Notes under the pieces: model-generated | What the model saw: the letters and a program-made list of their open reading frames with translations, nothing else | Database searches by the model: none | What the model was told of the DNA's origin: nothing | Shown here: in pieces, positions 55,001-62,942 of the stretch | Layout of the letters: each line of letters opens with the position of its first letter | Position numbering within the stretch: position 1 is the stretch's first letter | Program-made: the position numbers and the translations under genes | From: G965202915 sp965205955 | GTDB lineage: Bacteria > Pseudomonadota > Gammaproteobacteria > Eutrophobiales > Eutrophobiaceae | Reading direction: 5' to 3' | DNA: 64,000 nucleotides | Assembly: GCA_965205955.1 (NCBI GenBank) | Contig: OZ242192.1 | Location: forward strand, 1,736,001 to 1,800,000

Positions 55001-55257
55001 GGGGAAAGCCCCCGTTCGGTCAACTCGAAATGCTTGGGATTTTTCTCCGCCGGGTCCAATTCTCCAACCGATACCGGGTCGCCATACAGAAAGCGCACAT
55101 CCTGCAAGCCGTCAAGTTCATTTTGTAATAGCTGATAACCATAAATGCTGAAATACGCCGACACCAGCCTGAACACCTCGGCATCGGGCAGGTGCTGCCG
55201 CAAATAATCGGCAACGTTGCGCTCATGGTTGTCTAAGATGTATTTTTGTTCCGTCAT
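52006..55257 (-). CDS. HKD/phospholipase-D nuclease fused to SNF2-type helicase
   Basis: A 1083-residue protein. The N-terminal domain contains one HKD motif (HGKMYLTES...VVGSSNFT near residue 120), typical of PLD-type nucleases that act as dimers. The helicase follows: Walker A DSVGLGKTYTA near 270, DESH box (VIDESHNFRN), LSATPVN, and motif VI LIQRFGRIDRIGS near 862. Together with the overlapping methylase this looks like a restriction system in which the nuclease is fused to a translocase; DISARM-type DrmC/DrmD proteins are distant relatives, but the DISARM core is absent. Confidence 0.85.
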   Translation of the reverse strand: MTEQKYILDNHERNVADYLRQHLPDAEVFRLVSAYFSIYGYQLLQNELDGLQDVRFLYGDPVSVGELDPAEKNPKHFELTERGLSPDHQLQQKYLARQCEEWVQRANVQIRSVSRSNFLHGKMYLTESAQGGAAVVGSSNFTKRGMGGSAGANLEINLAASDAQMRTEMKEWFDKLWGDEAQTEDVKPEVLAALERIGKNHAPEFVYYKTLFELFKDQMDALLEGDKAMEAAHLYDTAIWRTLYDFQKDGAKSVIGRLLRLNGCILADSVGLGKTYTALAVIKFFELQYNARVLVLCPKKLGDNWKIYSSRFNQQDNPFAKDEFNYHMLAHTDLSRDSGEAFGISLENFNWSNFHLVVIDESHNFRNATENRRDTSGEIIRRSRYNRLFEDIIQKGGKTKVLMLSATPVNTSLVDLRNQIYLMTEKDDSALRERLGVRNFRLLLDAAQKKFKEWEQQAEKKNKDLLFEKLGGDFFNLLGGVSIARSRRQIKKFYSGLIEEIGDFPQHQNPQNHHPQTDLHDKLSYKDLHTRISNFSFSIYRPSSYIESQELKEQLQEEKERLHFNQKNREHYLVGMMRVNFLKRLESSAHALRLTLERTVAKIDALMDKIGHFEKTRDPSTQADVQPDTEYEDEEFLINQGRNPYHLQDLDLSQWKKEIATDREVLKECLRDVSGITPERDGKLAQIKQDIRHRARHSTVDKDGKSKRKMLVFTTFKDTAEYLYQNLETLAAELKLNMALVAGDETQTTFGGNHFNDILTNFSPQSRRRAAERADEGEIDLLIATDCISEGQNLQDCDTVLNYDIHWNPVRLIQRFGRIDRIGSRNKTVQMINYWPTDDMDFYLNLRNRVEARMALADTAATGDEDQLNRNEYEKAQEQELNFRDKQLKKLREEVVDLDEFSNNVVLSDFSIDYFLSQLRRYLKGKEEQLKAAPYGIYALTEADAPAHRGVIFFLRHKCAGKHAGNPIQPFYITFIRDDGEVRYGYRHAKQVLDLFDSLCAGETAPLQKLCDAFDRETGHGKEMAHYNKLLEQCAEKIADTFHLYTQQQMGKSGVILPEKPQWPEKIDDFELITWLIIRKNGE

Positions 55258-55331
55258 TTCTGAAAGCCCTGCAAAACTCCCCGACAGGAACCTGGGAAGG
55301 GTAATTTATCTGAAAAGAAAATAATCGTATT

Positions 55332-55359
55332 TAATGCGATGTATCAGGTCGGTATTGCT
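55332..55359 (+). repeat. Short direct repeat, right copy
   Basis: Matches 46309-46336 at 25 of 28 positions in the same orientation. It lies between the helicase gene and nirK, in a 242-base gap otherwise without a recognisable feature. Confidence 0.45.
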
Positions 55360-55499
55360 GTCTTCACTGGAATCGTGCCCGACGGATGAAAATCACCGCC
55401 ATTCCTTTGCCCTGTCTTATTTTAGTGCAGGGTTCTTGCAGTGTAAAGTTACCCTGCTACTCCATTCCGAGCCTTTGGCCCCCTATAGGAAAGCGGTGT

Positions 55500-56609
55500 T
55501 TATTTCCCGATGTCGGTGGGTGGTTTCACCTGCTCCATCAAGTCGTTATCCCACTTGCCCTCTACCTTGACATGGGAGATGGCCCCGAATAACACGGCCT
55601 CGATCAGGTTGTGTGACAGGTACACATAGGTGCCGGGTTGCCGGAAAGTGTAAAGGGATGCGCCGGCTGAGCCGGCAGCAATTATCCAACTCTCCAGCCC
55701 TTGCGCCGGTGGATCTCCAAAGTTGCCTCTTTCCCAGACATAATCGCCGTGTCCGCCGATCAAGTGCGGATAGGACTGGCGGTTGGCCTGGGAGTGTATG
55801 AACATTACGGTTTCTCCAACTTTGGCGGTCATGGCGTTTTCACCGGTCAAGGCTCCCATGCGGTCACCGAATATGATGTGCGTGGGGATTAGGCCTTTCA
55901 TCACTTTCAGGTCATCGCTGAACGATTCCAGCGGGCTGGCGTAACGCTTAAAATTTCCCTTGCTGTCCCTGGGCAGGTAATAATCCTGCTCGCCGATATA
56001 ATAGGCCCGGTCATATTTGAGCCGGTTTCCGTCCCTGTCTTTCAGACCGTCCCGGGGCAGAATCATCACTGCGCCGTTCATGCCGTGAACCACGTGCCAG
56101 GGGATCATGGTGCCCCCTGGCGCACAGTGGTAAATGAATACGCCGGGCTTGGTTGCTTTCCAGCGCAGCACTACTTCCTGTCCGGGCGCTACTTTAGTCA
56201 GTTCGCCGCCTCCCAGGGCTCCGGTTGAGGCATGGAAGTCAATGTTATGCAGCATCTGGCTTGTCCCAGGGTTGACCAGGGTCAGCTCAACGTAGTCGTC
56301 TGTGTGCGCAATTATTAAGGGACCCGGCACACTGCCGTTGAAAGTCATTGCCCACATGAATACACCGGGCGAAACTTCAATCTCTTTTTCTTCAATTACC
56401 ATGCGCACCTGGATCACCCGGGGTTTGCCCGGAGCGATCTGATCGTGTTCTGGAATCAGGGGCGGCACTACTAATTTCTGGGTAACCCGCTCCAGCTTTT
56501 CCACGTCCGCCTGGCGACCAATTTCATACCCTTCAATGCCTCCGCCATTGTAGGCAAAAACTGCGGGACAAAAGACAAGGGCCACCATGATATGTATAAT
56601 CTTTTTCAT
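55500..56609 (-). CDS. nirK: Copper-containing nitrite reductase
   Basis: Reduces nitrite to NO in the periplasm. The 369 residues carry a signal peptide (HIMVALVFCPAVFA) and two cupredoxin domains. Type 1 copper ligands are in IYHCAPGG and the following MIPWHVVHGMNG; type 2 copper His residues are in NIDFHAS, IYHC and the C-terminal LSHNLIEAV; the catalytic Asp region is in the first domain. The pseudoazurin at 24 kb is a plausible donor. Suggests partial denitrification coupled to C1 oxidation. No NO reductase gene is seen here. Confidence 0.95.
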   Translation of the reverse strand: MKKIIHIMVALVFCPAVFAYNGGGIEGYEIGRQADVEKLERVTQKLVVPPLIPEHDQIAPGKPRVIQVRMVIEEKEIEVSPGVFMWAMTFNGSVPGPLIIAHTDDYVELTLVNPGTSQMLHNIDFHASTGALGGGELTKVAPGQEVVLRWKATKPGVFIYHCAPGGTMIPWHVVHGMNGAVMILPRDGLKDRDGNRLKYDRAYYIGEQDYYLPRDSKGNFKRYASPLESFSDDLKVMKGLIPTHIIFGDRMGALTGENAMTAKVGETVMFIHSQANRQSYPHLIGGHGDYVWERGNFGDPPAQGLESWIIAAGSAGASLYTFRQPGTYVYLSHNLIEAVLFGAISHVKVEGKWDNDLMEQVKPPTDIGK

Positions 56610-56633
56610 AATATGTACCTCAATTTCAGGATA

Positions 56634-57320
56634 TTAAATCTCCTCTCTGCTTTGTTCATTCTCCGGTTTTCCGCGCCGGCGGAAGATATGTTTCACGTTG
56701 CCAATTTTCATTATAAACCGGCCGGCGGTTTTTGCGGCATTTCCACATGATGCTCCCGCCTTTCGCAAACCGGACAGTATTCTCCAATTGCTTTTTTGCG
56801 CAGCTTTTTCATCGGACGCTACCGTGGGTATGCCGCCTTGATCGTCCGGCACAGGGAGATCCGCATTTGCCCTGGCGAGGGTTCTCCTGACACCACCATC
56901 TATTTTTAACAGGAGAGCCATGATCACGCCTGCCAGGGCTGCCTGCGGAAACGCCAGAACAAGCCAGAAAAAGACGGTTAGCGCACGTTCTGCGAAGTTG
57001 CAGATGCCCCAGACGGCTGGAGTCGATCCACCTTCTTCGCATTTCAACACCACATCTTTGCTGACCCAGTCACCTATATCGAATACAACAAATGAAACAA
57101 AGATCTCGACCAGCATCCATATAAAGAAAACCAGCAATCCGACTTTCCATGGACTCCAATGCGCCCGCAACAACTGGATCTGATATTTTTTCAAGCGCGG
57201 CCACAGGTATTTCACCGCCAGCCATACGACCGCCGCAAGAGCCAAGATCCAAACTACAGAGAATGGGTACGTGAACATTTTTTCAATCAGCAAGTGAATT
57301 TCCAATATGCCTGCAAACAC
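56634..57320 (-). CDS. Membrane protein of unknown function
   Basis: A 228-residue protein with three hydrophobic segments (around residues 18-40, 60-82 and 112-138) and a basic, Arg/Lys-rich cytoplasmic tail (RRRGKPENEQ). No family recognised. It is 24 bases upstream of nirK on the same strand and may be co-transcribed with it. The start may be the Met at codon 15. A role in nitrite reduction or the neighbouring PQQ protein is not shown. Confidence 0.65.
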   Translation of the reverse strand: MFAGILEIHLLIEKMFTYPFSVVWILALAAVVWLAVKYLWPRLKKYQIQLLRAHWSPWKVGLLVFFIWMLVEIFVSFVVFDIGDWVSKDVVLKCEEGGSTPAVWGICNFAERALTVFFWLVLAFPQAALAGVIMALLLKIDGGVRRTLARANADLPVPDDQGGIPTVASDEKAAQKSNWRILSGLRKAGASCGNAAKTAGRFIMKIGNVKHIFRRRGKPENEQSREEI

Positions 57321-57374
57321 TGATAGTCTATATAAATTCAGAGTAAACTATATTTGAACTATTGGGTAGTTATT

Positions 57375-59150
57375 ATGCGCGTATTCTCAAACTTCTCCGG
57401 GAAAGCAGCAATGGTAATCGGGCTTGTCTTGCCGTGCGCTTTCGACGTATACGCCGAAGACTGGCCGTTATACGGCCGGAACTATGGCAACGAGCGTTTC
57501 AGCCCGTTAACCGAGATCAATCAGACGACCATAAAACGGTTAAAACTCAAGTGGAAATACAAGACCGGCATTACAGGCACTTTTCAGACAAACCCTATTG
57601 TGCTGGACAACATCATGTATATCACTACACCTTATAACCATGTGATCGCCCTCGATGCCGCTTCCGGTAAAGAACTCTGGCATTACCGGCATAAACTTGG
57701 CAGCGATAAATACTGTTGCGGCCCGGCGAATCGCGGCGCCGCCGTCACGCAGGACAAGGTGTTCACCGTTACTATCGATGCCCGATTGATCGCATTGAAT
57801 CGAGCGGACGGCACGGTGGCATGGGACAAGGCGATCACGGACATCAATGCCGGTACTGCGGAAGCCTTGCAATCCATAATAGGTATGGCTGAATTTAAGG
57901 ATGCGGTGCAAACCGGACAAACCGGCTACAGCGCCAATCTGGCGCCGCAGGTGTTTGATGGGAAAATATTTGTCGGGATCACAGGCGCCGGCTACGGGCT
58001 GCACCTCGAACAGGAAAAGGAGGGGGAATCGATCTTGTCCGTAGGGGGATTTTCCGGCGGCGGTCACGGCTTGCGCGGATTTATAGCCGCCTATGATATT
58101 GAAACAGGGGAAGAAATATGGCGCTGGTACAGTGTTCCAAACAAAGACTGGCATGGTGAATGGAAGGAAAAGATCCATGGGTATTCCCTCAACCGCGATA
58201 TAGCGGATGAAAGGCAGCGCGCCATCCGCTATCGCGACACCTGGAAATTAGGCGGCGGATCGGTCTGGACCACACCGGCTATCGATGCCGAATTGGGACT
58301 GCTGTTTATAGGTACCGGCAATCCTTCGCCGCAAATGGATGGATTAACCCGTCCGGGCGACAACCTGTACACTGTGAGTCTGGTGGCGCTCGATAGTAAA
58401 ACGGGCGAAATGCGCTGGTATTATCAATATGTGCCTCATGATCGCTGGGGGTACGATGTCGCCAGCCCGCCGGTTCTGTTTGAGTACCAACAAGACAACA
58501 AGACCATCAAGGCCGTCGGCCATGCCAGTAAACTGGGCTGGTTTTTTATCCATGATCGCAGTACCGGTGAGTTATTGAAAAGAACCGAGCCATTCATCCA
58601 ACAGGATAATCTTTTTGCCGCGCCTTCCCGTGAAGGGGTACGCATTGTCCCCGGCACACTGGGGGCAGCATCCTGGTCGCCGGTATCCTATGATCGCAAC
58701 AGCCAATCGGTATTTATCGCCGGAATATATCAGCCGTCGATCTTTACCCTGCGCAGATTGCCGCCTTCCCTGAATCAGCCCTGGGAGAGCTACACCTTTT
58801 TTCAAAAGGCCGATGAACCGGACTGGGGAACCTTCACCGCCCTCTCGGTCACCTCAGGAAAAATCCTGTGGCAGAACAAAATAGACGATCCCATGGTGGG
58901 CGGATCCTTGGCAACGGCCGGCAAACTGGTATTTACCGGTGAAGGCAATGGCAGATTCAATGCCTTTGCCAGTGATGACGGCGAGTTATTATGGCAATAT
59001 CAATCCGAATACGGGGTGAATGCCCCTCCGGTTTCCTATGCCATCAATGGCCGGCAATACATCACGGTGGCCGCCGGTGGAAATCGTTTATTTGGCTACA
59101 CCGTGGGGGATGAAATTTTGACCTTTGCACTGGAAGAGGAAGATCAATGA
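57375..59150 (+). CDS. PQQ-type beta-propeller protein with altered active site
   Basis: A 591-residue exported protein (signal AMVIGLVLPCAFDVYA) of the PQQ alcohol dehydrogenase propeller family: W-motif repeats throughout (DAASGKELWHY, DIETGEEIWRW, DSKTGEMRWYY, SDDGELLWQY) and the vicinal Cys114-Cys115. Two acidic residues expected in methanol dehydrogenases are not seen: the GASG/E region reads GITGAGYG (Gly at the place of Glu), and the catalytic Asp segment reads PHDRWGYDVASP, with Gly359 where MDH has Asp, though the following Asp361 (the lanthanide-type position) is kept. So it may have another substrate or no methanol activity. Divergent from the nirK pair. Confidence 0.82.
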   Translation: MRVFSNFSGKAAMVIGLVLPCAFDVYAEDWPLYGRNYGNERFSPLTEINQTTIKRLKLKWKYKTGITGTFQTNPIVLDNIMYITTPYNHVIALDAASGKELWHYRHKLGSDKYCCGPANRGAAVTQDKVFTVTIDARLIALNRADGTVAWDKAITDINAGTAEALQSIIGMAEFKDAVQTGQTGYSANLAPQVFDGKIFVGITGAGYGLHLEQEKEGESILSVGGFSGGGHGLRGFIAAYDIETGEEIWRWYSVPNKDWHGEWKEKIHGYSLNRDIADERQRAIRYRDTWKLGGGSVWTTPAIDAELGLLFIGTGNPSPQMDGLTRPGDNLYTVSLVALDSKTGEMRWYYQYVPHDRWGYDVASPPVLFEYQQDNKTIKAVGHASKLGWFFIHDRSTGELLKRTEPFIQQDNLFAAPSREGVRIVPGTLGAASWSPVSYDRNSQSVFIAGIYQPSIFTLRRLPPSLNQPWESYTFFQKADEPDWGTFTALSVTSGKILWQNKIDDPMVGGSLATAGKLVFTGEGNGRFNAFASDDGELLWQYQSEYGVNAPPVSYAINGRQYITVAAGGNRLFGYTVGDEILTFALEEEDQ

Positions 59151-59215
59151 AGGCAATAAGCAATCAGAATCATACAGACTTGCTTCCATAGCAAACATAA
59201 CGGGCTTTGTGTTCA

Positions 59216-59860
59216 TCACGATAATACCTGCCGCCTGGCCAGATCAAGCGTTGCCGCTTTACGTCCGGGAGCATATTCGTGGCCGGGTTGCGACGGTTCT
59301 AAAAAAGTAATTGCCTCATAAAAATCGTCGAGCGCAACAAAAATACCGTTATTTTCCGCCCATTCTCGCATCCGCTTATTGCAGGCATGGCGCCACGACA
59401 AAACTTCTATTTTCCATCCCCGGTTATGCAGCCGCTCGATAGTTCTGTGGAAACCCGCCCCATCGTAGTAGCCGGCGCCATCACCGGTAAGCAGCACAAC
59501 AATTCCCGGGTTTCCATTATTGTCCAAACCGTCTTGTAACATTTCCAGTTGCAGCATGTAATCGGGCATATTTTGCTCTCCCAGATTCAGCGATCTCCGA
59601 TCAAAAAGTTTAATGTCCACGCCCTGATTTTCTATCCTGTTCCATAGCTGCCGCATTTCCGGCAGCACAGAACCAACCGCAATTGCTTTGCCTATAGGGC
59701 GATCAGCGTGTGCCAACCGCAGCATATTTTCAAAGTGGATACGCACCCGAATACGGGCATCCGGCCCTTCTTCCCGCTCCTCGGAAAAACGCTGTGCCTC
59801 GTAGAATATGTTGGAGTTATCCCAATAAATGAATGTTTGTCCGCTGTTTTGTTCTGACAT
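59216..59860 (-). CDS. NYN domain protein (PIN-like putative ribonuclease)
   Basis: A 214-residue protein with the NYN/LabA fold: IYWDNSNIFYEA near residue 12 (first Asp of the acidic site), MPDYMLQLEML near 98, and LLTGDGAGYY near 124 (third Asp). Such proteins are predicted metal-dependent RNases. The C-terminal 40 residues are outside the core domain. It converges on the PQQ-type gene. Function in the cell is unknown. Confidence 0.85.
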   Translation of the reverse strand: MSEQNSGQTFIYWDNSNIFYEAQRFSEEREEGPDARIRVRIHFENMLRLAHADRPIGKAIAVGSVLPEMRQLWNRIENQGVDIKLFDRRSLNLGEQNMPDYMLQLEMLQDGLDNNGNPGIVVLLTGDGAGYYDGAGFHRTIERLHNRGWKIEVLSWRHACNKRMREWAENNGIFVALDDFYEAITFLEPSQPGHEYAPGRKAATLDLARRQVLS

Positions 59861-59907
59861 GTCTCACTATATCGTTATGGCTGTAATCTATGCTGATTAT
59901 AACGTGA

Positions 59908-60086
59908 ATTATCACGAGGATTTGCTGTTCACCGACCTGGCCCTGTTCAACCGTAAAATGGCGGAATGGCTGCTCGCCTATAACACCGTCATTCCCCACC
60001 ATAGCCTCGGCCTGCAAACTCCGATACAATTCCTCTTCCAACAACTGCCACAATGCCAAAGGTACTGGACTTATACAATGTCTTGA
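59908..60086 (+). pseudogene. Transposase C-terminal remnant (integrase-core, IS481-like)
   Basis: The plus-strand reading has EDLLFTDLALFNRKMAEWL followed by AYNTVIPHHSLGLQTP and ends QCQRYWTYTMS, the last 60 residues of an integrase-core transposase. Everything upstream (the DDE Asp residues) is missing and overlaps the start of the NYN gene. No terminal inverted repeats could be recognised. Confidence 0.75.
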
Positions 60087-60227
60087 CATGAAAACGCCAA
60101 ATCAAGCATTATCTGGCATAGCATCACTTGTTGCACTTCGGGGTTGAATTCACCCACAATAACAGGATATGGGGTATAATTTGAGAATGTGCTATGATGT
60201 CTTTTTTAACCTCTGCCGGAGATTCTC

Positions 60228-60677
60228 ATGAAAACGTACTGTCAATTATCAAAAATAGCAAATCTACAAGTAACGCTCGCTGTAGTTTTTATGCTTGTTA
60301 TCGCTAACATTGCAACAAATGCGTATGCAGGCTGTAGAACTACACCTACTTATGGTGGCGGTTCACAAACCATGTGCAGTGATGGTACATCCTACCGAAC
60401 TACCCCCACTTACGGTGGTGGTTCACGCACTACCGATAACTATGGGAATACTTTGCGTACTACCCCCACTTACGGCGGCGGTTCACGCACTACCGATAAC
60501 CATGGGAATACTTTGCGTACTACCCCCACTTACGGCGGCGGCTCACGCACTACCGATAACTATGGGAATACTTTGCGCACTACCCCCACTTACGGTGGTG
60601 GTTCACGCACTACTGATAACTATGGAAACTCTATTAGATGTCGCCCCACTTATGGTGGTGGTTACAATTGTAACTAA
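60228..60677 (+). CDS. Exported tandem-repeat protein
   Basis: A 149-residue protein with GGAG before the ATG and a signal peptide (VVFMLVIANIATNAYA). The mature part consists of 20-residue repeats, RTTPTYGGGSRTTDNYGNTL, rich in Gly, Thr, Tyr and Asn, plus a first and last degenerate unit that contain the only mature cysteines. Such repeats suggest a surface or matrix protein. The function is unknown. Confidence 0.8.
   Translation: MKTYCQLSKIANLQVTLAVVFMLVIANIATNAYAGCRTTPTYGGGSQTMCSDGTSYRTTPTYGGGSRTTDNYGNTLRTTPTYGGGSRTTDNHGNTLRTTPTYGGGSRTTDNYGNTLRTTPTYGGGSRTTDNYGNSIRCRPTYGGGYNCN
60396..60635 (+). repeat. 60-bp tandem repeat, four near-identical units
   Basis: Four in-frame units of 60 bases at 60396, 60456, 60516 and 60576 differ at only a few positions, mostly silent ones (ggt/ggc); the last unit is the most changed. 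A fifth diverged unit lies just upstream. High base-level identity implies recent slippage or gene conversion. Read length makes this a likely source of copy-number variation between strains. Confidence 0.92.
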
Positions 60678-60848
60678 TCCATTATATTAGTGTTAGCAAC
60701 AAATAGAAATGTCCAGTTTTGTAGCAAATAACATATCCGCTTTTACTCTGACCGAGAGGCGCCCACAGATACCTCCCAGCAACTCGTTGCAGCGGCAGAC
60801 TTGGGTAGCAACGGCCCAACGTGAATGAAAAAAATAACATCCGCTATA

Positions 60849-61916
60849 CTACCCTCCCGCCAGAGGACGCGCCGGGTCAACCCCGGCCCTGAACGGCAGA
60901 TGCCGGTCTATATGGGTCAGTTGATAGACTTTTCCTATCCAGTTATTGATCACCGCTTCCGCCGTGTCATGCCAGGTATTATCAAGGTCCGGGACAATTA
61001 AGGCCTCCGGAAATTCAGGCGGTTCATTTCCTTCGTAACGCGCCTTGTCAGCCCTCGCCTGATATTCATCCAGGATAGCCCGGCAGCGCAGGCTGAAATA
61101 ATGCTGCGGAAACGGGGGATAATCATTCCTCTCCCCTTTTATATAAGCGCCCACCTCACGCTTATATTCTTTCAATAAACTGATCGCATCGTATTCGGGA
61201 TGCCCCTGGAAAAAAACCAGCCGAAACCCGTCCTCACTGACCGCAAGGTGGATCTCTCTGTTCTCGTTTTCGACCAGTACCTTCAGCCCCGCCCCTTCAA
61301 ACTGCTCACGGCTTACTTGATTAAAACGGGAATGCGGCACATCGAAGCGGGTATTTACTCCGGCGACCAGTGGGTGGCGTCTATCCACAACCCGGTGCGG
61401 GAATACGCCCCAATACTTGGCCGGCAAAGGCGTTCGTTTCTGCGCATACCTGAATTGCAGTACCGCATGGGTAGCCAGACAGGAACACAAGGTCGAAGCG
61501 ACGTTCTCATAGGCCCAATCGAGGATCCCAATCAGCGGCTCCCAGAACGGCTGCTCGGACAATTCGGTGCCTACCACGTTGGCGCCGGTAATGATCAACG
61601 CATCCAGCCCCTGCTCTTTTACTTCATCGAAACTGATATAATAGTTATCGACGTGCTCCCGGCCTTCCGCACTGCGTTCCAGTTGTTCGAGTGTGAACGG
61701 ATGTATGTAAAATTGCGCGATCTGATTACTCTCTCCTATCAATCTGAAAAATTGCCGCTCCGTCGCCTCGAGCGCACTGTCCGGCATCATGTTCAATAAG
61801 CCGATGTGCAGCTCGCGTATATCCTGGCGTAGCGCCTCGTCGCCAGGGATCACCAACTCGCCCTCCTGCCGCAGTCGTCCAAAACTTGGCAGGGCACTGT
61901 TCGCTACCAGCGGCAT
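60849..61916 (-). CDS. metA: Homoserine O-succinyltransferase
   Basis: First step of methionine synthesis from homoserine. The 355-residue protein contains HIGLLNMMPDSALEATERQF, IITGANV, the nucleophile-region Cys in STLCSCLATHAVLQF, PHSRFNQV, and FFQGHPEYDA, which are typical of MetA. The C-terminal extension ARADKARYEGNEPPEFPEA is seen in proteobacterial forms. Whether succinyl- or acetyl-CoA is used cannot be settled by eye. The next gene is its usual neighbour. Confidence 0.92.
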   Translation of the reverse strand: MPLVANSALPSFGRLRQEGELVIPGDEALRQDIRELHIGLLNMMPDSALEATERQFFRLIGESNQIAQFYIHPFTLEQLERSAEGREHVDNYYISFDEVKEQGLDALIITGANVVGTELSEQPFWEPLIGILDWAYENVASTLCSCLATHAVLQFRYAQKRTPLPAKYWGVFPHRVVDRRHPLVAGVNTRFDVPHSRFNQVSREQFEGAGLKVLVENENREIHLAVSEDGFRLVFFQGHPEYDAISLLKEYKREVGAYIKGERNDYPPFPQHYFSLRCRAILDEYQARADKARYEGNEPPEFPEALIVPDLDNTWHDTAEAVINNWIGKVYQLTHIDRHLPFRAGVDPARPLAGG

Positions 61917-61926
61917 TTACAATTCC

Positions 61927-62760
61927 TCACAGAAGACCTTCAATCGCGGCAATAAAATCTTTTTCATCCCGCACCCCGGCAATGTCTGCCGTCGTCAATG
62001 TATACCCATATTGCCGGGCAATATGCTCGTAACGGGGAATACGATGATAAAAAAGCCGTGAAAAAACCCAGCAGGCAAAATCATCCGGTTCAATCAGCGC
62101 GGCATATTCGAGTCCCTTCTCCTGCCTATACACGGCAAGATGCTCATCGAGAAATTCCTCACGATAATATAGAGGTTTGGGCTCTGTCTCCGCCCGGAGA
62201 ATCAATGCCTGCTCATCTTCATCGACTGCTTTTATGTAGAGTAGCAGCGTATGCCCGGACAGGATCTGCATCAACTCCGGATCACCCAGTTCACACAGGC
62301 TGCCGCCCGCATCATTGACAAAATGATCATAGCCATATACATCGTGCGCACGTTCGATAAATGCCGGCACGTCTCTCATCGCCGCCATTTCCGCATCACG
62401 ATGCAGCGCCTGACGGAGTTTGAATTCACGCAGACTTAAACCGCCCTTTTCAGGATCGCCCAGTTTGCCGAGAAATGTGGATACAGACTGTAGATTATCA
62501 ATAGAGATATTGTTATTGATATGGATTGAATCGGATAATAATAATTTTCGCAACAACGGGATCTGCATAGCCTGTTGCTTGATATTATCCAAAATCGCTT
62601 CATCCAGGTAGCGAGTGCCGATCCGATAGTCCCCCGAATAATGAAACCAGTTTGATTTGCGCAAAATACGGGCAAGGCGGGTCTTGCCCACCCCGGACAT
62701 GCCAAACAGGGTAACCGCCTTGCGATCCCACTGCCTGAATTGGCGTACATCGAATTTCAT
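61927..62760 (-). CDS. P-loop ATPase/kinase-like protein adjoining metA
   Basis: A 277-residue protein with Walker A in LFGMSGVGKTRLARIL near residue 19. The rest is a kinase-like P-loop fold of unknown substrate (FIERAHDVYGYDHFVNDAGG, LLYIKAVDEDEQ). This gene is regularly found upstream of metA in several gammaproteobacteria, as I recall, and here lies 10 bases upstream. Role unknown. Confidence 0.82.
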   Translation of the reverse strand: MKFDVRQFRQWDRKAVTLFGMSGVGKTRLARILRKSNWFHYSGDYRIGTRYLDEAILDNIKQQAMQIPLLRKLLLSDSIHINNNISIDNLQSVSTFLGKLGDPEKGGLSLREFKLRQALHRDAEMAAMRDVPAFIERAHDVYGYDHFVNDAGGSLCELGDPELMQILSGHTLLLYIKAVDEDEQALILRAETEPKPLYYREEFLDEHLAVYRQEKGLEYAALIEPDDFACWVFSRLFYHRIPRYEHIARQYGYTLTTADIAGVRDEKDFIAAIEGLL

Positions 62761-62942
62761 TTACTCATCCTCGCTCATGCGTGTTCTTTATATAAATAAT
62801 TAAGAATATACTGTAACTATATATAAAATTTAAGTTATATTAAAGCGCATTGTAATAAATGATTGCCGAATCTGCACAGGGCATAAGCGCAGTGTTTCGC
62901 ACCTTCCAAGGCATTTTCCCTGGTTCTCAGGGAAGCAGTCAA

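Noticed and set aside
48540..55257. DISARM system
   Set aside because: A PLD nuclease, SNF2 helicase and methylase are there, but DrmA and DrmB are not seen and the nuclease is fused to the helicase.
60396..60635. CRISPR-like array
   Set aside because: The repeats are contiguous 60-base units in frame within a coding sequence, with no spacers.
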